In this document: one piece after another, positions 1 through 9,182 of the stretch
Position numbering within the stretch: the stretch's first letter is position 1
Layout of the letters: every line of letters begins with the position of its first letter
DNA from: an uncultured Alphaproteobacteria bacterium
Lineage (GTDB): Bacteria; Pseudomonadota; Alphaproteobacteria; RF32; CAG-239
Reading direction: 5' to 3'
Assembly (NCBI GenBank): GCA_934254915.1
Contig: CAKQMH010000002.1
Span: 62,001 to 126,000, forward strand
Length of the DNA stretch: 64,000 nt
Made by a program: the position numbers and the translations under genes
The notes under the pieces: generated by a model
Told to the model about the DNA's origin: nothing
Databases searched by the model: none
What the model saw: only the letters and a program-made list of their open reading frames with translations

Positions 1-1
1 C

Positions 2-1705
2 GGTACTTTGGCCAAATACACCAGCGGTTACCGCGCCAAACTCGGAAAAGTTTTTTATTTTAATTGGGATTTGCAGGATGACCCCGAAAAAGGCAATTAT
101 TATCCGCGCTGGAATCCGCTTGATGACGGCAACCTCCCGCCTTTGGGCGCTGAACGTGACCGCTACCTGAAATTCTTAACCTCTTTTTTAGCTGACACCG
201 CTGTCACTGACAACAAAGAAAACTATTGGCAATGGTTGATGTTGAATGCACTGGAAACCTTTATGCAGTTTATGGTTTCCAAAATCCGTCAGGCCAAAGC
301 CAATGACTATTTCTTAGCCCAAATCATCGAAAAGAAACATCTGTCGCAAAATGACAAAGATATTCTTATCAGTTATTATGCCACCATGCCGCAAGCTTAT
401 GCTCATCACGCCATCGCCGGTCTTCGTACGTCGTCCTTGACCATTGACACCTATTTTCCGATAGGTTGTTGGGAAGGCATTCCGTCAGGCTGGCAGGGAA
501 AAGATTTATGTTTAAGCATGATTGCCGATTGGCTCTTAAAAAACTATCTCAACTCCCGCGACCATAACGGTGATTGGCGGCAATGGCTTGACGGATTGTT
601 ACGGGAAGCGCAGCTTTTTAATTACAGCCCGCTTGCCCAAAACGGATTACGACAACTTTACTATTTATCCTATAAACAACGCAGCATAATCTTTCCGATG
701 TTTCTTAAACCATTGCTTATTTTCCGCAATCCGCAGGTTCGCGAACGCACCAGCGGCAATGACTTCAAATTATCGATGCTGCGCGGCTACCGCCAACCGC
801 AAACCGAACAATGGCTGCCGGTTACGGTTTATTCTACGGCCAACACCAAAAGCACCAAATTTATCAGCCGCCTGTTTATGGAAACGGCTTTGCGCTTTCA
901 GCTCAACGAGCATCGCGGCAAAGGACCTTTGCCTATGTTGGTGGTTATGGATGATGTCGGGCAAATGCTCCGTGTCCGCACTCTTAAAGAAGCGGTTGCC
1001 CGCGGGCCGCGTATGAAAATATCTTTTCTTCTGCTTTGCAACAGCTTGCATAATATTGAAAAACTTTACGGTCACGATACTTTGGAAGAATTGGTTGCCA
1101 ACACCAATTACAAAATAATTATCGCTGACGACAATAAAATCCTCAACCGCCAACTCAACAAACTGGCGATTTACGGCACTCGTTCTGTACAAATACCGCA
1201 AGGAGATCAAAAACAGCGCCGCAAATCTCCGGCTGACGCCAATTATTACCACCAACTGGCGCAAACTTTGCTTTCGCACCGCAACCTCAGTGTCGAAACC
1301 CGCGGCTATCAGTTGGTTTTGGCCGAGGGTTATTATCATCGCCCGATTTTAGCCAAAAACATTCTTCTTTTACAGGATGAGCGATTTCGGGATAAAGCTT
1401 TACAAGACGCTTCTTATGCTCTTGATGATGAGTTGCTGCTCCGGCGCAATAATCAGGACAACGCTGTACCCGATATTGACGATTCTTTATTCGGAACTGA
1501 TATCGGCATTGACGATGAAACCGAACTGACTCAATATATGAACATCGCTTATGATACCGCACTTGATTCGATTGAAACGGCAGCCAAAGGATCGTCTTCG
1601 CCGCGTCAGCTCTTTCCTGATGCTGAAGCTGATGACTGGTGGCTTTCAGAACAAGCTTTTGACAGTAATGTTTCTCCGTCACCAAACCCTTTTAGTACAA
1701 AATAA
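2..1705 (+). CDS. VirD4/TraG-like type IV coupling protein paralogue, 5'-truncated by window edge, altered ATPase motifs
   Basis: The reading frame is open to the window edge, so the N-terminus with the expected Walker A lies outside. The visible 565 residues align by eye along their length with the complete coupling protein at 55268-57481: TSGYRAKLG versus TSGARAKVG, the YYPRWNPL block, and KANDYF versus RANDYF. Type IV coupling proteins are inner-membrane hexameric ATPases that bring substrates to a type IV secretion channel. The Walker B region reads VVMDDVGQM where the paralogue has FVMDEFPTM, so the catalytic Glu is Asp. The Gln of the next motif (GQDLGQI in the paralogue) is Asn (CNSLHNI). 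The C-terminal ~90 residues are acidic and low in complexity. It is probably a non-canonical or ATPase-dead paralogue. Family call is firm, function is inference. Confidence 0.8.
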   Translation, partial: GTLAKYTSGYRAKLGKVFYFNWDLQDDPEKGNYYPRWNPLDDGNLPPLGAERDRYLKFLTSFLADTAVTDNKENYWQWLMLNALETFMQFMVSKIRQAKANDYFLAQIIEKKHLSQNDKDILISYYATMPQAYAHHAIAGLRTSSLTIDTYFPIGCWEGIPSGWQGKDLCLSMIADWLLKNYLNSRDHNGDWRQWLDGLLREAQLFNYSPLAQNGLRQLYYLSYKQRSIIFPMFLKPLLIFRNPQVRERTSGNDFKLSMLRGYRQPQTEQWLPVTVYSTANTKSTKFISRLFMETALRFQLNEHRGKGPLPMLVVMDDVGQMLRVRTLKEAVARGPRMKISFLLLCNSLHNIEKLYGHDTLEELVANTNYKIIIADDNKILNRQLNKLAIYGTRSVQIPQGDQKQRRKSPADANYYHQLAQTLLSHRNLSVETRGYQLVLAEGYYHRPILAKNILLLQDERFRDKALQDASYALDDELLLRRNNQDNAVPDIDDSLFGTDIGIDDETELTQYMNIAYDTALDSIETAAKGSSSPRQLFPDAEADDWWLSEQAFDSNVSPSPNPFSTK

Positions 1706-1772
1706 CACTACCCTTTTTTATAAAATCTGTTATATTAACCCCGAATAAAAAACAAATTAGTAATAGGCAAAA

Positions 1773-3101
1773 ATGGAAGAAACGCTGTTTTCAACACAAG
1801 TAAAACGTCCTCTGGCTGACAGACTTCGCCCGCAAAGTCTGTCGGAAGTTGTCGGGCAGGAGCAGGTTATCGGAGATAACGCTCCCCTTGGCCGGATGGT
1901 CAAATCGGGAAAAATCAGCTCTTTTATTCTGTGGGGGCCTCCCGGCTGCGGCAAAACGACTATTGCCCGTTTGATTGCCGAACATACCAATTTATATTTT
2001 GAGCAAATCTCCGCCGTTTTTTCCGGTGTCGCCGACTTGAAAAAAGTCTTCACTTATGCTCAGGAACGCCGCAGCGTCCAGGGCAAAGGCACGTTATTAT
2101 TCGTCGATGAAATTCATCGTTTCAACAAATCACAACAGGACGGTTTTTTACCTTATGTCGAAAACGGTACTGTAATTTTAGTCGGTGCAACTACGGAAAA
2201 CCCGTCTTTTGAGCTTAACGCCGCTTTGCTGTCACGGTGTCAGGTTTTTGTTTTGAACCGCCTCAGTCCCGATAATTTTGAAGAGCTGCTGCAACGCGCC
2301 GAAAAAGAAACCGGACGCAAACTTCCGGTCAGTGCCGAAGCACGGGAATTTATGAAAGAAATTGCCGACGGCGACGGACGCTATATTCTCAATTTGGCGG
2401 AAAGCATCTGGAATTACGCCCAAAATGGCGAAGTTTTTGACAAAGACAGCATTATGCAGATTATTCGTTCCCGCGCGCCGATTTATGACAAAGGACGTGA
2501 CGGACACTATAATCTCATTTCGGCCGTCCACAAATCTCTGCGCGGATCAGATGTTGACGCCGCGCTTTATTGGGTTGCCCGCATGTTGGAAGCCGGTGAA
2601 GATCCTAAATATATCTTGCGGCGGCTGACCCGTTTTGCGGTTGAAGATGTTTCTTTGGCCGATCCCAATGCCGTTACTCAGGCTATTGCCTGTTGGGAAA
2701 CATTTGATCGTCTTGGCTCTCCCGAAGGCGATTTAGCCGTAATGCAGCTTACGGCTTATCTGGCCACCGCTCCCAAATCCGTCGGTGTTTATAAAGCCAT
2801 GTATGCGGCTCGCGATTTGGCGCGCAAAACCGGCTCTTTAATGCCGCCCAAAAACATCTTAAACGCTCCGACTAAACTGATGCGCGATTTGGGCTACCAC
2901 GAGGGTTACGAATATGATCCCGATTGTGAAGACGGTTTTTCCGGCGCTAATTATTTTCCCGACGGCATCAGCCGTCAAAAGCTTTATTTTCCGTTTGACC
3001 GCGGTTTTGAACGCGAGATAAAAAAACGTGTCGAATATTTTGACAAACTCCGTGCCGAAAAACAGGCTCAAAAAAAACTTAAATCATCTGGCAATAATTG
3101 A
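1773..3101 (+). CDS. rarA: Replication-associated recombination protein A (RarA/MgsA)
   Basis: AAA+ clamp-loader-like ATPase of the RarA/MgsA/WRNIP1 family, which acts at stalled forks. The 442 residues match the family length. Walker A GPPGCGKTT lies near residue 55, Walker B FVDEIHRF near residue 110, sensor-1 GATTENPSF follows, and an arginine-finger-type LLSRCQVF comes after it. The C-terminal half carries the family's tetramerisation-type region (MYAARDLARK, then the GYEYDPD segment). The start ATG follows AATAGGCAAAA, a weak ribosome site. The TGA stop lies 7 bases before the pseudouridine synthase start, so the two are probably co-transcribed. Confidence 0.95.
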   Translation: MEETLFSTQVKRPLADRLRPQSLSEVVGQEQVIGDNAPLGRMVKSGKISSFILWGPPGCGKTTIARLIAEHTNLYFEQISAVFSGVADLKKVFTYAQERRSVQGKGTLLFVDEIHRFNKSQQDGFLPYVENGTVILVGATTENPSFELNAALLSRCQVFVLNRLSPDNFEELLQRAEKETGRKLPVSAEAREFMKEIADGDGRYILNLAESIWNYAQNGEVFDKDSIMQIIRSRAPIYDKGRDGHYNLISAVHKSLRGSDVDAALYWVARMLEAGEDPKYILRRLTRFAVEDVSLADPNAVTQAIACWETFDRLGSPEGDLAVMQLTAYLATAPKSVGVYKAMYAARDLARKTGSLMPPKNILNAPTKLMRDLGYHEGYEYDPDCEDGFSGANYFPDGISRQKLYFPFDRGFEREIKKRVEYFDKLRAEKQAQKKLKSSGNN

Positions 3102-3108
3102 GGTAACA

Positions 3109-4041
3109 ATGTCCGGCGTAGAACTGAAAAAAGTCAAAGACCTTGATGACGGTATGCGTTTAAACCGTTGGTTTCTGAAATATTACCCGTCCTTACCCTT
3201 AGGGCGGCTGCAAAAACTTTTGCGTACCAAACAAATTAAAGTCGACGGCAAAAAAGCCGAAACCTCCCTCAAACTTATGGCCGGACAGGAAATCCGAATT
3301 CCGCCTTTAAATGATGAAGTCCAAGCCCCGCGTTCTGACCGCGAACTTTCCGCTAATGATTGCGTTTTTATTCAGAACTTGGTTATCTATAAAGACCCGA
3401 ACATCATTGTCCTTAACAAACCCTCCGGGCTTGCCGTACAAGGCGGCACTAACACGTCGCGCCACCTTGATGCCATGCTTCCGGCTCTGGCCTTTGAAAA
3501 AGAAGAAGCCCCCAAACTGGTTCACCGTATTGACAAAGACACCAGCGGGATTTTGGTTTTGGCTCGCGACCGTAAAAATGCCGAACTTTTAACTAAGGCT
3601 TTTCGCGAACGCGATATTCATAAAACTTATTTGGCTGTGGTTCGCGGCTGCCCCAAACCAACCGAAGGACAAATTAACGCTCCGTTGGAAAAAATAGGTG
3701 AAAAATCAACCGTGGTTGCCGACGGCAAAAAAGCAGTTACCGCTTACCGCGTTTTAGACAACCTTAGTTCCAAATTTGCTCTCGTTGCTGCCTCGCCTTT
3801 AACCGGACGCACCCACCAAATCCGCGCCCATTTAGAATACATCGGCTGCCCGATTATCGGCGATGACCGCTATTTTGGCACTGAACGCATCCGTTTTGCC
3901 GAAATAAGCAATAAATTGCACCTTCATGCATACAAAATCGACCTTTCGGATATATATAATAAAAAATTGCTGATTACCGCCGCTTTGCCGGATTATTTTC
4001 AACAAACCCTGTCTCATTTCGGTCTGTCGTTTAAGGAGTAA
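3109..4041 (+). CDS. RluC/RluD-family large-subunit pseudouridine synthase
   Basis: Converts uridines to pseudouridine, probably in 23S rRNA. An N-terminal S4-like domain (LNRWFLKYYPSLPLGRLQKL) precedes the catalytic domain. The catalytic Asp is in the HRIDKDTSGILVLA motif, and TGRTHQIRAH is the second signature. I chose ATG 3109 rather than the longer frame because GAGGTAAC sits just upstream and the longer frame overlaps rarA by 74 bases. The sequence fits RluC better than RluD (a true RluD candidate lies at 49506-50480), but the target site cannot be read from sequence. Confidence 0.88.
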   Translation: MSGVELKKVKDLDDGMRLNRWFLKYYPSLPLGRLQKLLRTKQIKVDGKKAETSLKLMAGQEIRIPPLNDEVQAPRSDRELSANDCVFIQNLVIYKDPNIIVLNKPSGLAVQGGTNTSRHLDAMLPALAFEKEEAPKLVHRIDKDTSGILVLARDRKNAELLTKAFRERDIHKTYLAVVRGCPKPTEGQINAPLEKIGEKSTVVADGKKAVTAYRVLDNLSSKFALVAASPLTGRTHQIRAHLEYIGCPIIGDDRYFGTERIRFAEISNKLHLHAYKIDLSDIYNKKLLITAALPDYFQQTLSHFGLSFKE

Positions 4042-4044
4042 ACC

Positions 4045-6174
4045 ATGCGCTTTTTGAAAGTTCTTTCCTCTGTTGTTTTCAGTATCATCATCATTATTGC
4101 CATTATCGGTTATTTTGCAGTCCGCAACTTTGACCTTAACCGGTACAAACCCTATATTCAGGATCTGGTTAAATCGCACATTAATCGTGAACTGGCAATT
4201 AACGGTGAAGCTCAAATCGGCATCTCACTGATACCTACTTTGGTTTTAAATGATGTTGAACTTTCCAATCCCGCTTGGGCTGCTCAGCCGCAAATGATTC
4301 GCGTCAGCCGCATCGAGGTTAAATTTGCCGTTCTGCCGCTGCTCAAAAAACAAATCGTTATTGATAAAGTCAGCTTGCTAAGCCCTGAAATATATCTCGA
4401 AAAAACTGCCGACGGCATCAACAATTGGACATTTGACTCAAAATCAGACTCAAGCACTTCTTCTGCTTTATCAAGCTACGCCGCTGCTCCCGCAAACTCC
4501 GCAAGTTTGGCTCAGGCTTCCGGCACTGCCGCTTTAGCCGGATTTGCCGCCCGCAATGTCTTGATTGAAAACGGAATTGTCAGCTACCTCGACGGAACAA
4601 AAGAAACAACGCTCATCATTAACCAAATTACCATGACGGTTCCCTCCATTAATGATAATATTAATGCCTCATTCAATCTCAATCTTGACGGACAAGACAT
4701 CAAAGGCAAACTTCAGCTTGGCTCAATTAACACCCTCTTGACCAATCAAGAACCGTTCCCCTTAACTCTGACGGTTAAAGCCTTGGGAATAGATGCCGAT
4801 ATTAACGGCAGCGCGGCTGATATTATGACTTCTCCGCGTTATGCTTTACAAGCCAACATTTATAATCCGGCCGGCAATCTGAATGCCCCCGAAACCACGC
4901 TCAAAACTTTTGTTGACGGCGACACCAAACAAGCTGCCGCTGATATTCAGACTTTGAATATTGTCAACAATCTTATTACCGGTAAAGTTAAAGCCGCTTG
5001 GAGCGGCAAACTCCCGCTTATTAATCTGAACCTGCAAAGTGCTAAACTTAATTTGCAAAACTTTAACTCGAACAGCACTTTTACACAATATATACCGGAA
5101 CTCATCAGCTCGGCTCAGGCTACGACTTTAGTCCCTGACACCAAAGTGCCTTATTCTTTGCTTAAAATGCTTAATGCGACTGCCAAAATTGATATTACGA
5201 AGCTGATTATTGATAAAGGTATGGAAGCCGAAAATGTCAACCTTAACGCTAATTTGCAAAACGGCATTTTAAAAATCAATCCCCTGACTTTAGACTTTGG
5301 CGGTGGTAAAATTACCACCACCTTAACCGCTGATGCGAATAAACAAAGCGTTATTCTCAACCTGACCAGCCAAAATATGCAGCTGCAAAACCTGCATCAG
5401 GAGTTTAAAGTCACCGGCAAAAATGACTTTGGCGTAATCAGCGGCGGTAAGGTTGATATCTATGCTGATGTCAACACCACCGGAACAACTTATCGTCAAT
5501 TGGCGCAAAACCTCAAAGGCTCAACTATCGCCATTGTTGACCAATCAACTCTGCAAACCGGTGGTTTAGAATTCTTGACCGGCGGCTTTGTCTCCGAATT
5601 GCTTAAAGCGCTTGGCATTGACACCAACAAATCCAAACAAATGGATTTGACCTGCGCCGTCGTCAGAGCTGATCTTGGCAACGGCGAAGCCAAATTTCCC
5701 AAAGGCATTGCACTCAACTCTAAACAGTTGACTCTGGTCAGCGACGGTAACATCAATTTACTCAATGATAAAATTGATTTTTCGATAAAACCTTTTTCAG
5801 GCAAAGTTGTCGATACCAACGTTGTTCAGGCTTTAAGCTCATTCCTTAAGGTCAAAGGCACTTTGCAGTCGCCCAAATTAGTCCTTGATGATAAAGAGAC
5901 TATCAAAACCATTGTCGGCGTGGCTACCACCGGCGGGGTTGCCTACCTTGGTTCTAAATTAGCATTAGATGCCGACAGCAGCCCGTGTTATACCGCCTTA
6001 CAAGGCACTAAATATTCTTCCCGTTTTCCTAAACCCACCGGCGTCAAAGCCACTACCCAAAAGGCTTATCAGGGAACATCGGAAGAAATCAGCAAGGATT
6101 TGAAAACCATCGGCAATCAGGCTAAGGGCTTATTAAAATCACTCAAAGCATCCATTAAATCAAACGCACAATAG
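4045..6174 (+). CDS. AsmA family protein
   Basis: Large (709 aa) envelope protein with one N-terminal transmembrane helix (residues 8-26, rich in Val/Ile) followed by a periplasmic domain of beta-repeat character. The N-terminus (YKPYIQDLVKSHINRELAINGEAQIGISLIPTLVLNDVELSNP) has the layout of AsmA proteins. The C-terminal FLKVKGTLQSPKLVLD is also typical. AsmA-like proteins are implicated in lipid transport and outer-membrane homeostasis. It starts 3 bases after the pseudouridine synthase stop, after TAAGGAG. Confidence 0.85.
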   Translation: MRFLKVLSSVVFSIIIIIAIIGYFAVRNFDLNRYKPYIQDLVKSHINRELAINGEAQIGISLIPTLVLNDVELSNPAWAAQPQMIRVSRIEVKFAVLPLLKKQIVIDKVSLLSPEIYLEKTADGINNWTFDSKSDSSTSSALSSYAAAPANSASLAQASGTAALAGFAARNVLIENGIVSYLDGTKETTLIINQITMTVPSINDNINASFNLNLDGQDIKGKLQLGSINTLLTNQEPFPLTLTVKALGIDADINGSAADIMTSPRYALQANIYNPAGNLNAPETTLKTFVDGDTKQAAADIQTLNIVNNLITGKVKAAWSGKLPLINLNLQSAKLNLQNFNSNSTFTQYIPELISSAQATTLVPDTKVPYSLLKMLNATAKIDITKLIIDKGMEAENVNLNANLQNGILKINPLTLDFGGGKITTTLTADANKQSVILNLTSQNMQLQNLHQEFKVTGKNDFGVISGGKVDIYADVNTTGTTYRQLAQNLKGSTIAIVDQSTLQTGGLEFLTGGFVSELLKALGIDTNKSKQMDLTCAVVRADLGNGEAKFPKGIALNSKQLTLVSDGNINLLNDKIDFSIKPFSGKVVDTNVVQALSSFLKVKGTLQSPKLVLDDKETIKTIVGVATTGGVAYLGSKLALDADSSPCYTALQGTKYSSRFPKPTGVKATTQKAYQGTSEEISKDLKTIGNQAKGLLKSLKASIKSNAQ

Positions 6175-6186
6175 GAAGGTGAAAAA

Positions 6187-6684
6187 ATGACTATGAACTT
6201 TACTCTCATGCAGCAGGATGTTGCGCAAAATCGTGATGAAATCATTGATAAATTGGTACAATTTTCGCTTACTGATATGCTTTTGTTTTGGGGAACACAA
6301 AAAGATTTGATTGCCCGTCAGGAACAAGTTTGGGGACCGTTGCTTCATTGGGCTGACGAAACGCTGAATGCCAAATTCATCAAAACCCACCAATTAGACG
6401 TGCCGGAAAAGAACAAAACGGCTGGGTATCGCCTTAAGATATTTTTGCAGTCGCTTTCCGATAAAGAACTTACTGCTTTTTATGCCGCGGCGTTAGATAT
6501 GCGCTCCATTCTTTTGGCTGCCGCCTTGGTCAAAGGACGCGTCAATGCGGATGAAGCTTTTAATGCTGCTTTTTTGGAAGAACTGTGGCAGAACGAAGTT
6601 TGGGGACAAGATGACGAAGCCCAAACCCGCCGCGAAAGTATTCATCAAGACCTGCGCGAGATTGAGCAGTTTCTGCACTCATGA
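6187..6684 (+). CDS. ATP12-like F1-ATPase assembly chaperone, short form
   Basis: Resembles the C-terminal helical domain of ATP12, the chaperone for the F1 alpha subunit found in mitochondria and Alphaproteobacteria. Seen motifs are LIARQEQVWGPLLHWADETL, the DMRSILLAAALVKGRV helix and ELWQNEVWGQDDEA. At 165 residues it lacks most of the N-terminal beta domain that family members of about 230-260 residues carry. A good ribosome site (GGAAGG, 6175-6180) and the preceding asmA stop leave no room for a longer start. It overlaps the acylphosphatase start by four bases (ATGA). Confidence 0.68.
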   Translation: MTMNFTLMQQDVAQNRDEIIDKLVQFSLTDMLLFWGTQKDLIARQEQVWGPLLHWADETLNAKFIKTHQLDVPEKNKTAGYRLKIFLQSLSDKELTAFYAAALDMRSILLAAALVKGRVNADEAFNAAFLEELWQNEVWGQDDEAQTRRESIHQDLREIEQFLHS

Positions 6685-6971
6685 TTAAAGAAGTTTTCAT
6701 CAAAATAAAAGGCCGTGTACAAGGTATCGGTTTTCGTTATTGGGCGGTTAAAACCGCCAATCAAATCGGCGGCATTTCCGGTTGGGTTCATAATGAAGTC
6801 GACGGCAGCGTCGAAATTATGATGCGCGGCGAAGAAGAAAATATTGATAAAATGATTCTCGCCTGCCACCAAGGCCCGAGCCTTGCCCGCGTTGATAAAG
6901 TCGAATTTGTCATCGGACACTGGAGTTGCTTTTTACCCCCGATTGAAGACGGTGTTTTTAAGCGCTTTTAG
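6681..6971 (+). CDS. acyP: Acylphosphatase
   Basis: Small cytosolic enzyme (96 aa) that hydrolyses carboxyl-phosphate bonds. The phosphate-binding loop GRVQGIGFRYW includes the catalytic Arg, and the catalytic Asn is in GWVHNEVDGSVE. Length matches the family. Start overlaps the ATP12-like stop (ATGA), implying translational coupling. The C-terminal ~20 residues diverge from the usual ending. Confidence 0.92.
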   Translation: MIKEVFIKIKGRVQGIGFRYWAVKTANQIGGISGWVHNEVDGSVEIMMRGEEENIDKMILACHQGPSLARVDKVEFVIGHWSCFLPPIEDGVFKRF

Positions 6972-6979
6972 TTTGCAAC

Positions 6980-7531
6980 TTATATCATCAAGAACAAACT
7001 TATAAAAATAAAACCGTACATTATCACGCCGGTAATATACATTCCCGCAACCTTAAAATCTGCCCGCGACGGCATGGCGTTTTCAATAATTATGGTTTGC
7101 AGCAATACATACAAAACATAATTGGCAAATGTCGGCGGCAGCGCCGGCAAAACATAGCGGTTTATATAAAACCCTATCGGCAGCAACAGCAACGGCGCCA
7201 TTGAGGCCGGAACCGCATTATAAAACGTTACATTACGGAAACCCACGCTGCCCATAACATAATACCCGTCTTCGCCTCGCCGCGGAAACAACGTAAAATT
7301 ACACGGGTGGGCATTTAAAAACAACCCTACCATAAAGTGCATCGTTTCATGCAGCAATGTTCCCGGAATATTGACCAACGCGCTCAACCACATGCTGCTG
7401 TATGTGGTGTATTTCATTCGCAGCAAAATAATCACCAGCAAAATCAGATAGAAGCGATTATCAAAAAAACCGCGCAAAAAAGCCGGACTATTGATGATTG
7501 ATAACAATTTGTAATAAACATCAAAAAGCAT
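6980..7531 (-). CDS. Integral membrane protein with HExxH motif, M50-like metallopeptidase candidate
   Basis: A 183-residue multi-pass protein with hydrophobic segments near residues 28-38, 48-75, 108-125, 138-150 and 165-183. LLHETMHFMVG (about residue 60) is an HExxH zinc site inside a hydrophobic stretch, as in M50 intramembrane proteases. MPSRADFKVA (about residue 155) provides a late Asp that could be the third ligand. No substrate can be inferred. The gene starts 2 bases after the TetR stop, so the two form an operon. It is unlike the M50-like protein at 11430-12113 except for the zinc motif. Confidence 0.6.
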   Translation of the reverse strand: MLFDVYYKLLSIINSPAFLRGFFDNRFYLILLVIILLRMKYTTYSSMWLSALVNIPGTLLHETMHFMVGLFLNAHPCNFTLFPRRGEDGYYVMGSVGFRNVTFYNAVPASMAPLLLLPIGFYINRYVLPALPPTFANYVLYVLLQTIIIENAMPSRADFKVAGMYITGVIMYGFIFISLFLMI

Positions 7532-7533
7532 GG

Positions 7534-8166
7534 CTACCCCTTTTGCAAACTGTTTAAACCGGCGATATACGTATTAAGCAGCAGTTTGCAGATATTATTT
7601 TTATTAACCTGACGCAGCCCTTCCCAAGTCGACGCCGCCACCAAACCACTCAAAGCAAACAGCGTCATGGTCAAGACTTGTCCTGCCAACCGGCGTTCGG
7701 CATATCTGAGCCGACCGAACATCAAGCTCAATTGTGTTTCCAACAATTTCTCGATTCGCTTGATTTTACGAACATACTCAAACGGCAGACCGCCTTTATC
7801 CGCCTTCAAATGTGCATCAAACAGCAATTTCCATAAATTAGGATTGTTAATCACAAAATTGCTGAAAATATCGGCATAGCAGTTTAACGTAACGTACGGA
7901 TTATCCGCCGGAATAATTACCTGCATGGCTTTAAATAATTCATCTAAAGTCTGCATATTCTGCGCCCGAATAAAATTATCCATATTGGCAAATTGGTTAT
8001 AAATACTGCCGACCGAAATTGATGACGCTTCCGACAATTTGCGGGCAGTTAAAAATTCTGCTCCCTGTTCCACCACCAAACGGCGGCCGATTTTAAGTAA
8101 ATTATTGCGCACCTGCTCTTTTAAAAAATTTTTAACGCGCTCTTCTTGGGAATCAAAATCTGTCAT
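7534..8166 (-). CDS. TetR/AcrR family transcriptional regulator
   Basis: The 210-residue protein has an N-terminal TetR helix-turn-helix (about residues 20-65), with the typical TARKLSEASSISVGSIYNQFANMDNFIRA. The helical C-terminal half is a ligand and dimerisation domain of unknown specificity. Transcribed with the downstream membrane metallopeptidase and divergent from the secreted protein at 8292. A perfect inverted repeat at 8249-8261 in the shared intergenic region is a candidate operator. Confidence 0.85.
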   Translation of the reverse strand: MTDFDSQEERVKNFLKEQVRNNLLKIGRRLVVEQGAEFLTARKLSEASSISVGSIYNQFANMDNFIRAQNMQTLDELFKAMQVIIPADNPYVTLNCYADIFSNFVINNPNLWKLLFDAHLKADKGGLPFEYVRKIKRIEKLLETQLSLMFGRLRYAERRLAGQVLTMTLFALSGLVAASTWEGLRQVNKNNICKLLLNTYIAGLNSLQKG

Positions 8167-8248
8167 ATCGGGCTTATTGTTTTATTACGTTTAAAGTTTA
8201 TATGTTTAACAAATTATTTGCAATTACGGATATACAATAAAACAAATC

Positions 8249-8261
8249 TGAACACCGTTCA
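8249..8261. promoter_or_regulatory. Candidate TetR operator
   Basis: TGAAC-ACC-GTTCA is a perfect 5-bp inverted repeat with a 3-base centre. Further AA/TT pairs lie 3-4 bases outside each arm. It lies in the 125-base region between the divergent TetR gene and the secreted-protein gene. Assignment to this regulator is inference from position. Confidence 0.35.
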
Positions 8262-8291
8262 ATTTAAATTTTACATCATCGGGAAAAAATT

Positions 8292-9134
8292 ATGGCACAG
8301 CATTGGAAAAAATTCTTTTTAGTCTTGGCTTTTTACAGTGGTGCGGCATTTGCGCAGGACGCAAATATTTATAAAAACCTTTTGGTTGACGAACAAACCG
8401 AGGCTGAAGTTAAAGCTGAACGGCAATCCAATCAGGAAGCCGTTGCCGCCGCTCAAAATCAAGCCAAACAAATGCTCCAAACCCGCCCGCAAATTCTGCG
8501 GCAAAAATCATTTCCCAAACTGCGCACCACCACCGGCAAAATTGCTGCCCCGACAAACAATAACAACCGAATTGCCCCTTTCGGGCTGCTGTGGGGCGCA
8601 AACATTTCGGAAACCCGCAATCAGGGAATTTTATTGCAAGCCGTTGATGAAAAAGACTATGTCAACAGCTTCAGCGCCACCCATTTGCCCAAAGGAATTA
8701 CCGATTTTCGCCAGGTTAACATCACCTTTGGCGAAGACGATAAACTCTGGCGGATTATCGCTTACGGCAACTTGCTTGACGATACGCCCGATGCCGCCAA
8801 AGTTATGTGTTTGTACCGCATTTACAACGATTTATTGACCAAAAAATACGGTCATGCCGAACAATTTTTTACTCCGGCGCAAATTGAAGTACCCTCGCAG
8901 GACGCCAAAGGCCGAGCCATAACCGTTACCGAAAACGCACCGTTAGGCAATCCGCAATTTTTACAACAGTTGCAAAGCGGACAAGCGGTGCTGTATTCAA
9001 CCTATTATAACGATGAAGTCGGCGCGGCTCTTTCCGTAAATGTTGACGGCGACGGCAAAAGCTATATTGTGCTTGACTACAAAAATCTGCAACTTCTTCG
9101 CGCCCAAGAAAACAAAACGCTTGATGCGCTCTGA
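8292..9134 (+). CDS. Secreted protein of unknown function
   Basis: I do not recognise the family. A signal peptide with cleavage after AAFA (about residue 21) leads to an exported 259-residue protein. Residues ~35-60 are charged and Gln/Ala-rich, probably helical. Residues ~90-280 look globular, beginning IAPFGLLWGANISETRNQG and containing an RIYNDLLTKKYG segment of a kind seen in small periplasmic domains. Starts after GGGAAAAAATT with only a moderate ribosome site. Divergent from the TetR operon. Confidence 0.7.
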   Translation: MAQHWKKFFLVLAFYSGAAFAQDANIYKNLLVDEQTEAEVKAERQSNQEAVAAAQNQAKQMLQTRPQILRQKSFPKLRTTTGKIAAPTNNNNRIAPFGLLWGANISETRNQGILLQAVDEKDYVNSFSATHLPKGITDFRQVNITFGEDDKLWRIIAYGNLLDDTPDAAKVMCLYRIYNDLLTKKYGHAEQFFTPAQIEVPSQDAKGRAITVTENAPLGNPQFLQQLQSGQAVLYSTYYNDEVGAALSVNVDGDGKSYIVLDYKNLQLLRAQENKTLDAL

Positions 9135-9182
9135 CTTGCGATGACAGCATAACCAAGAACTGATAATAAGGACAAACTACTG

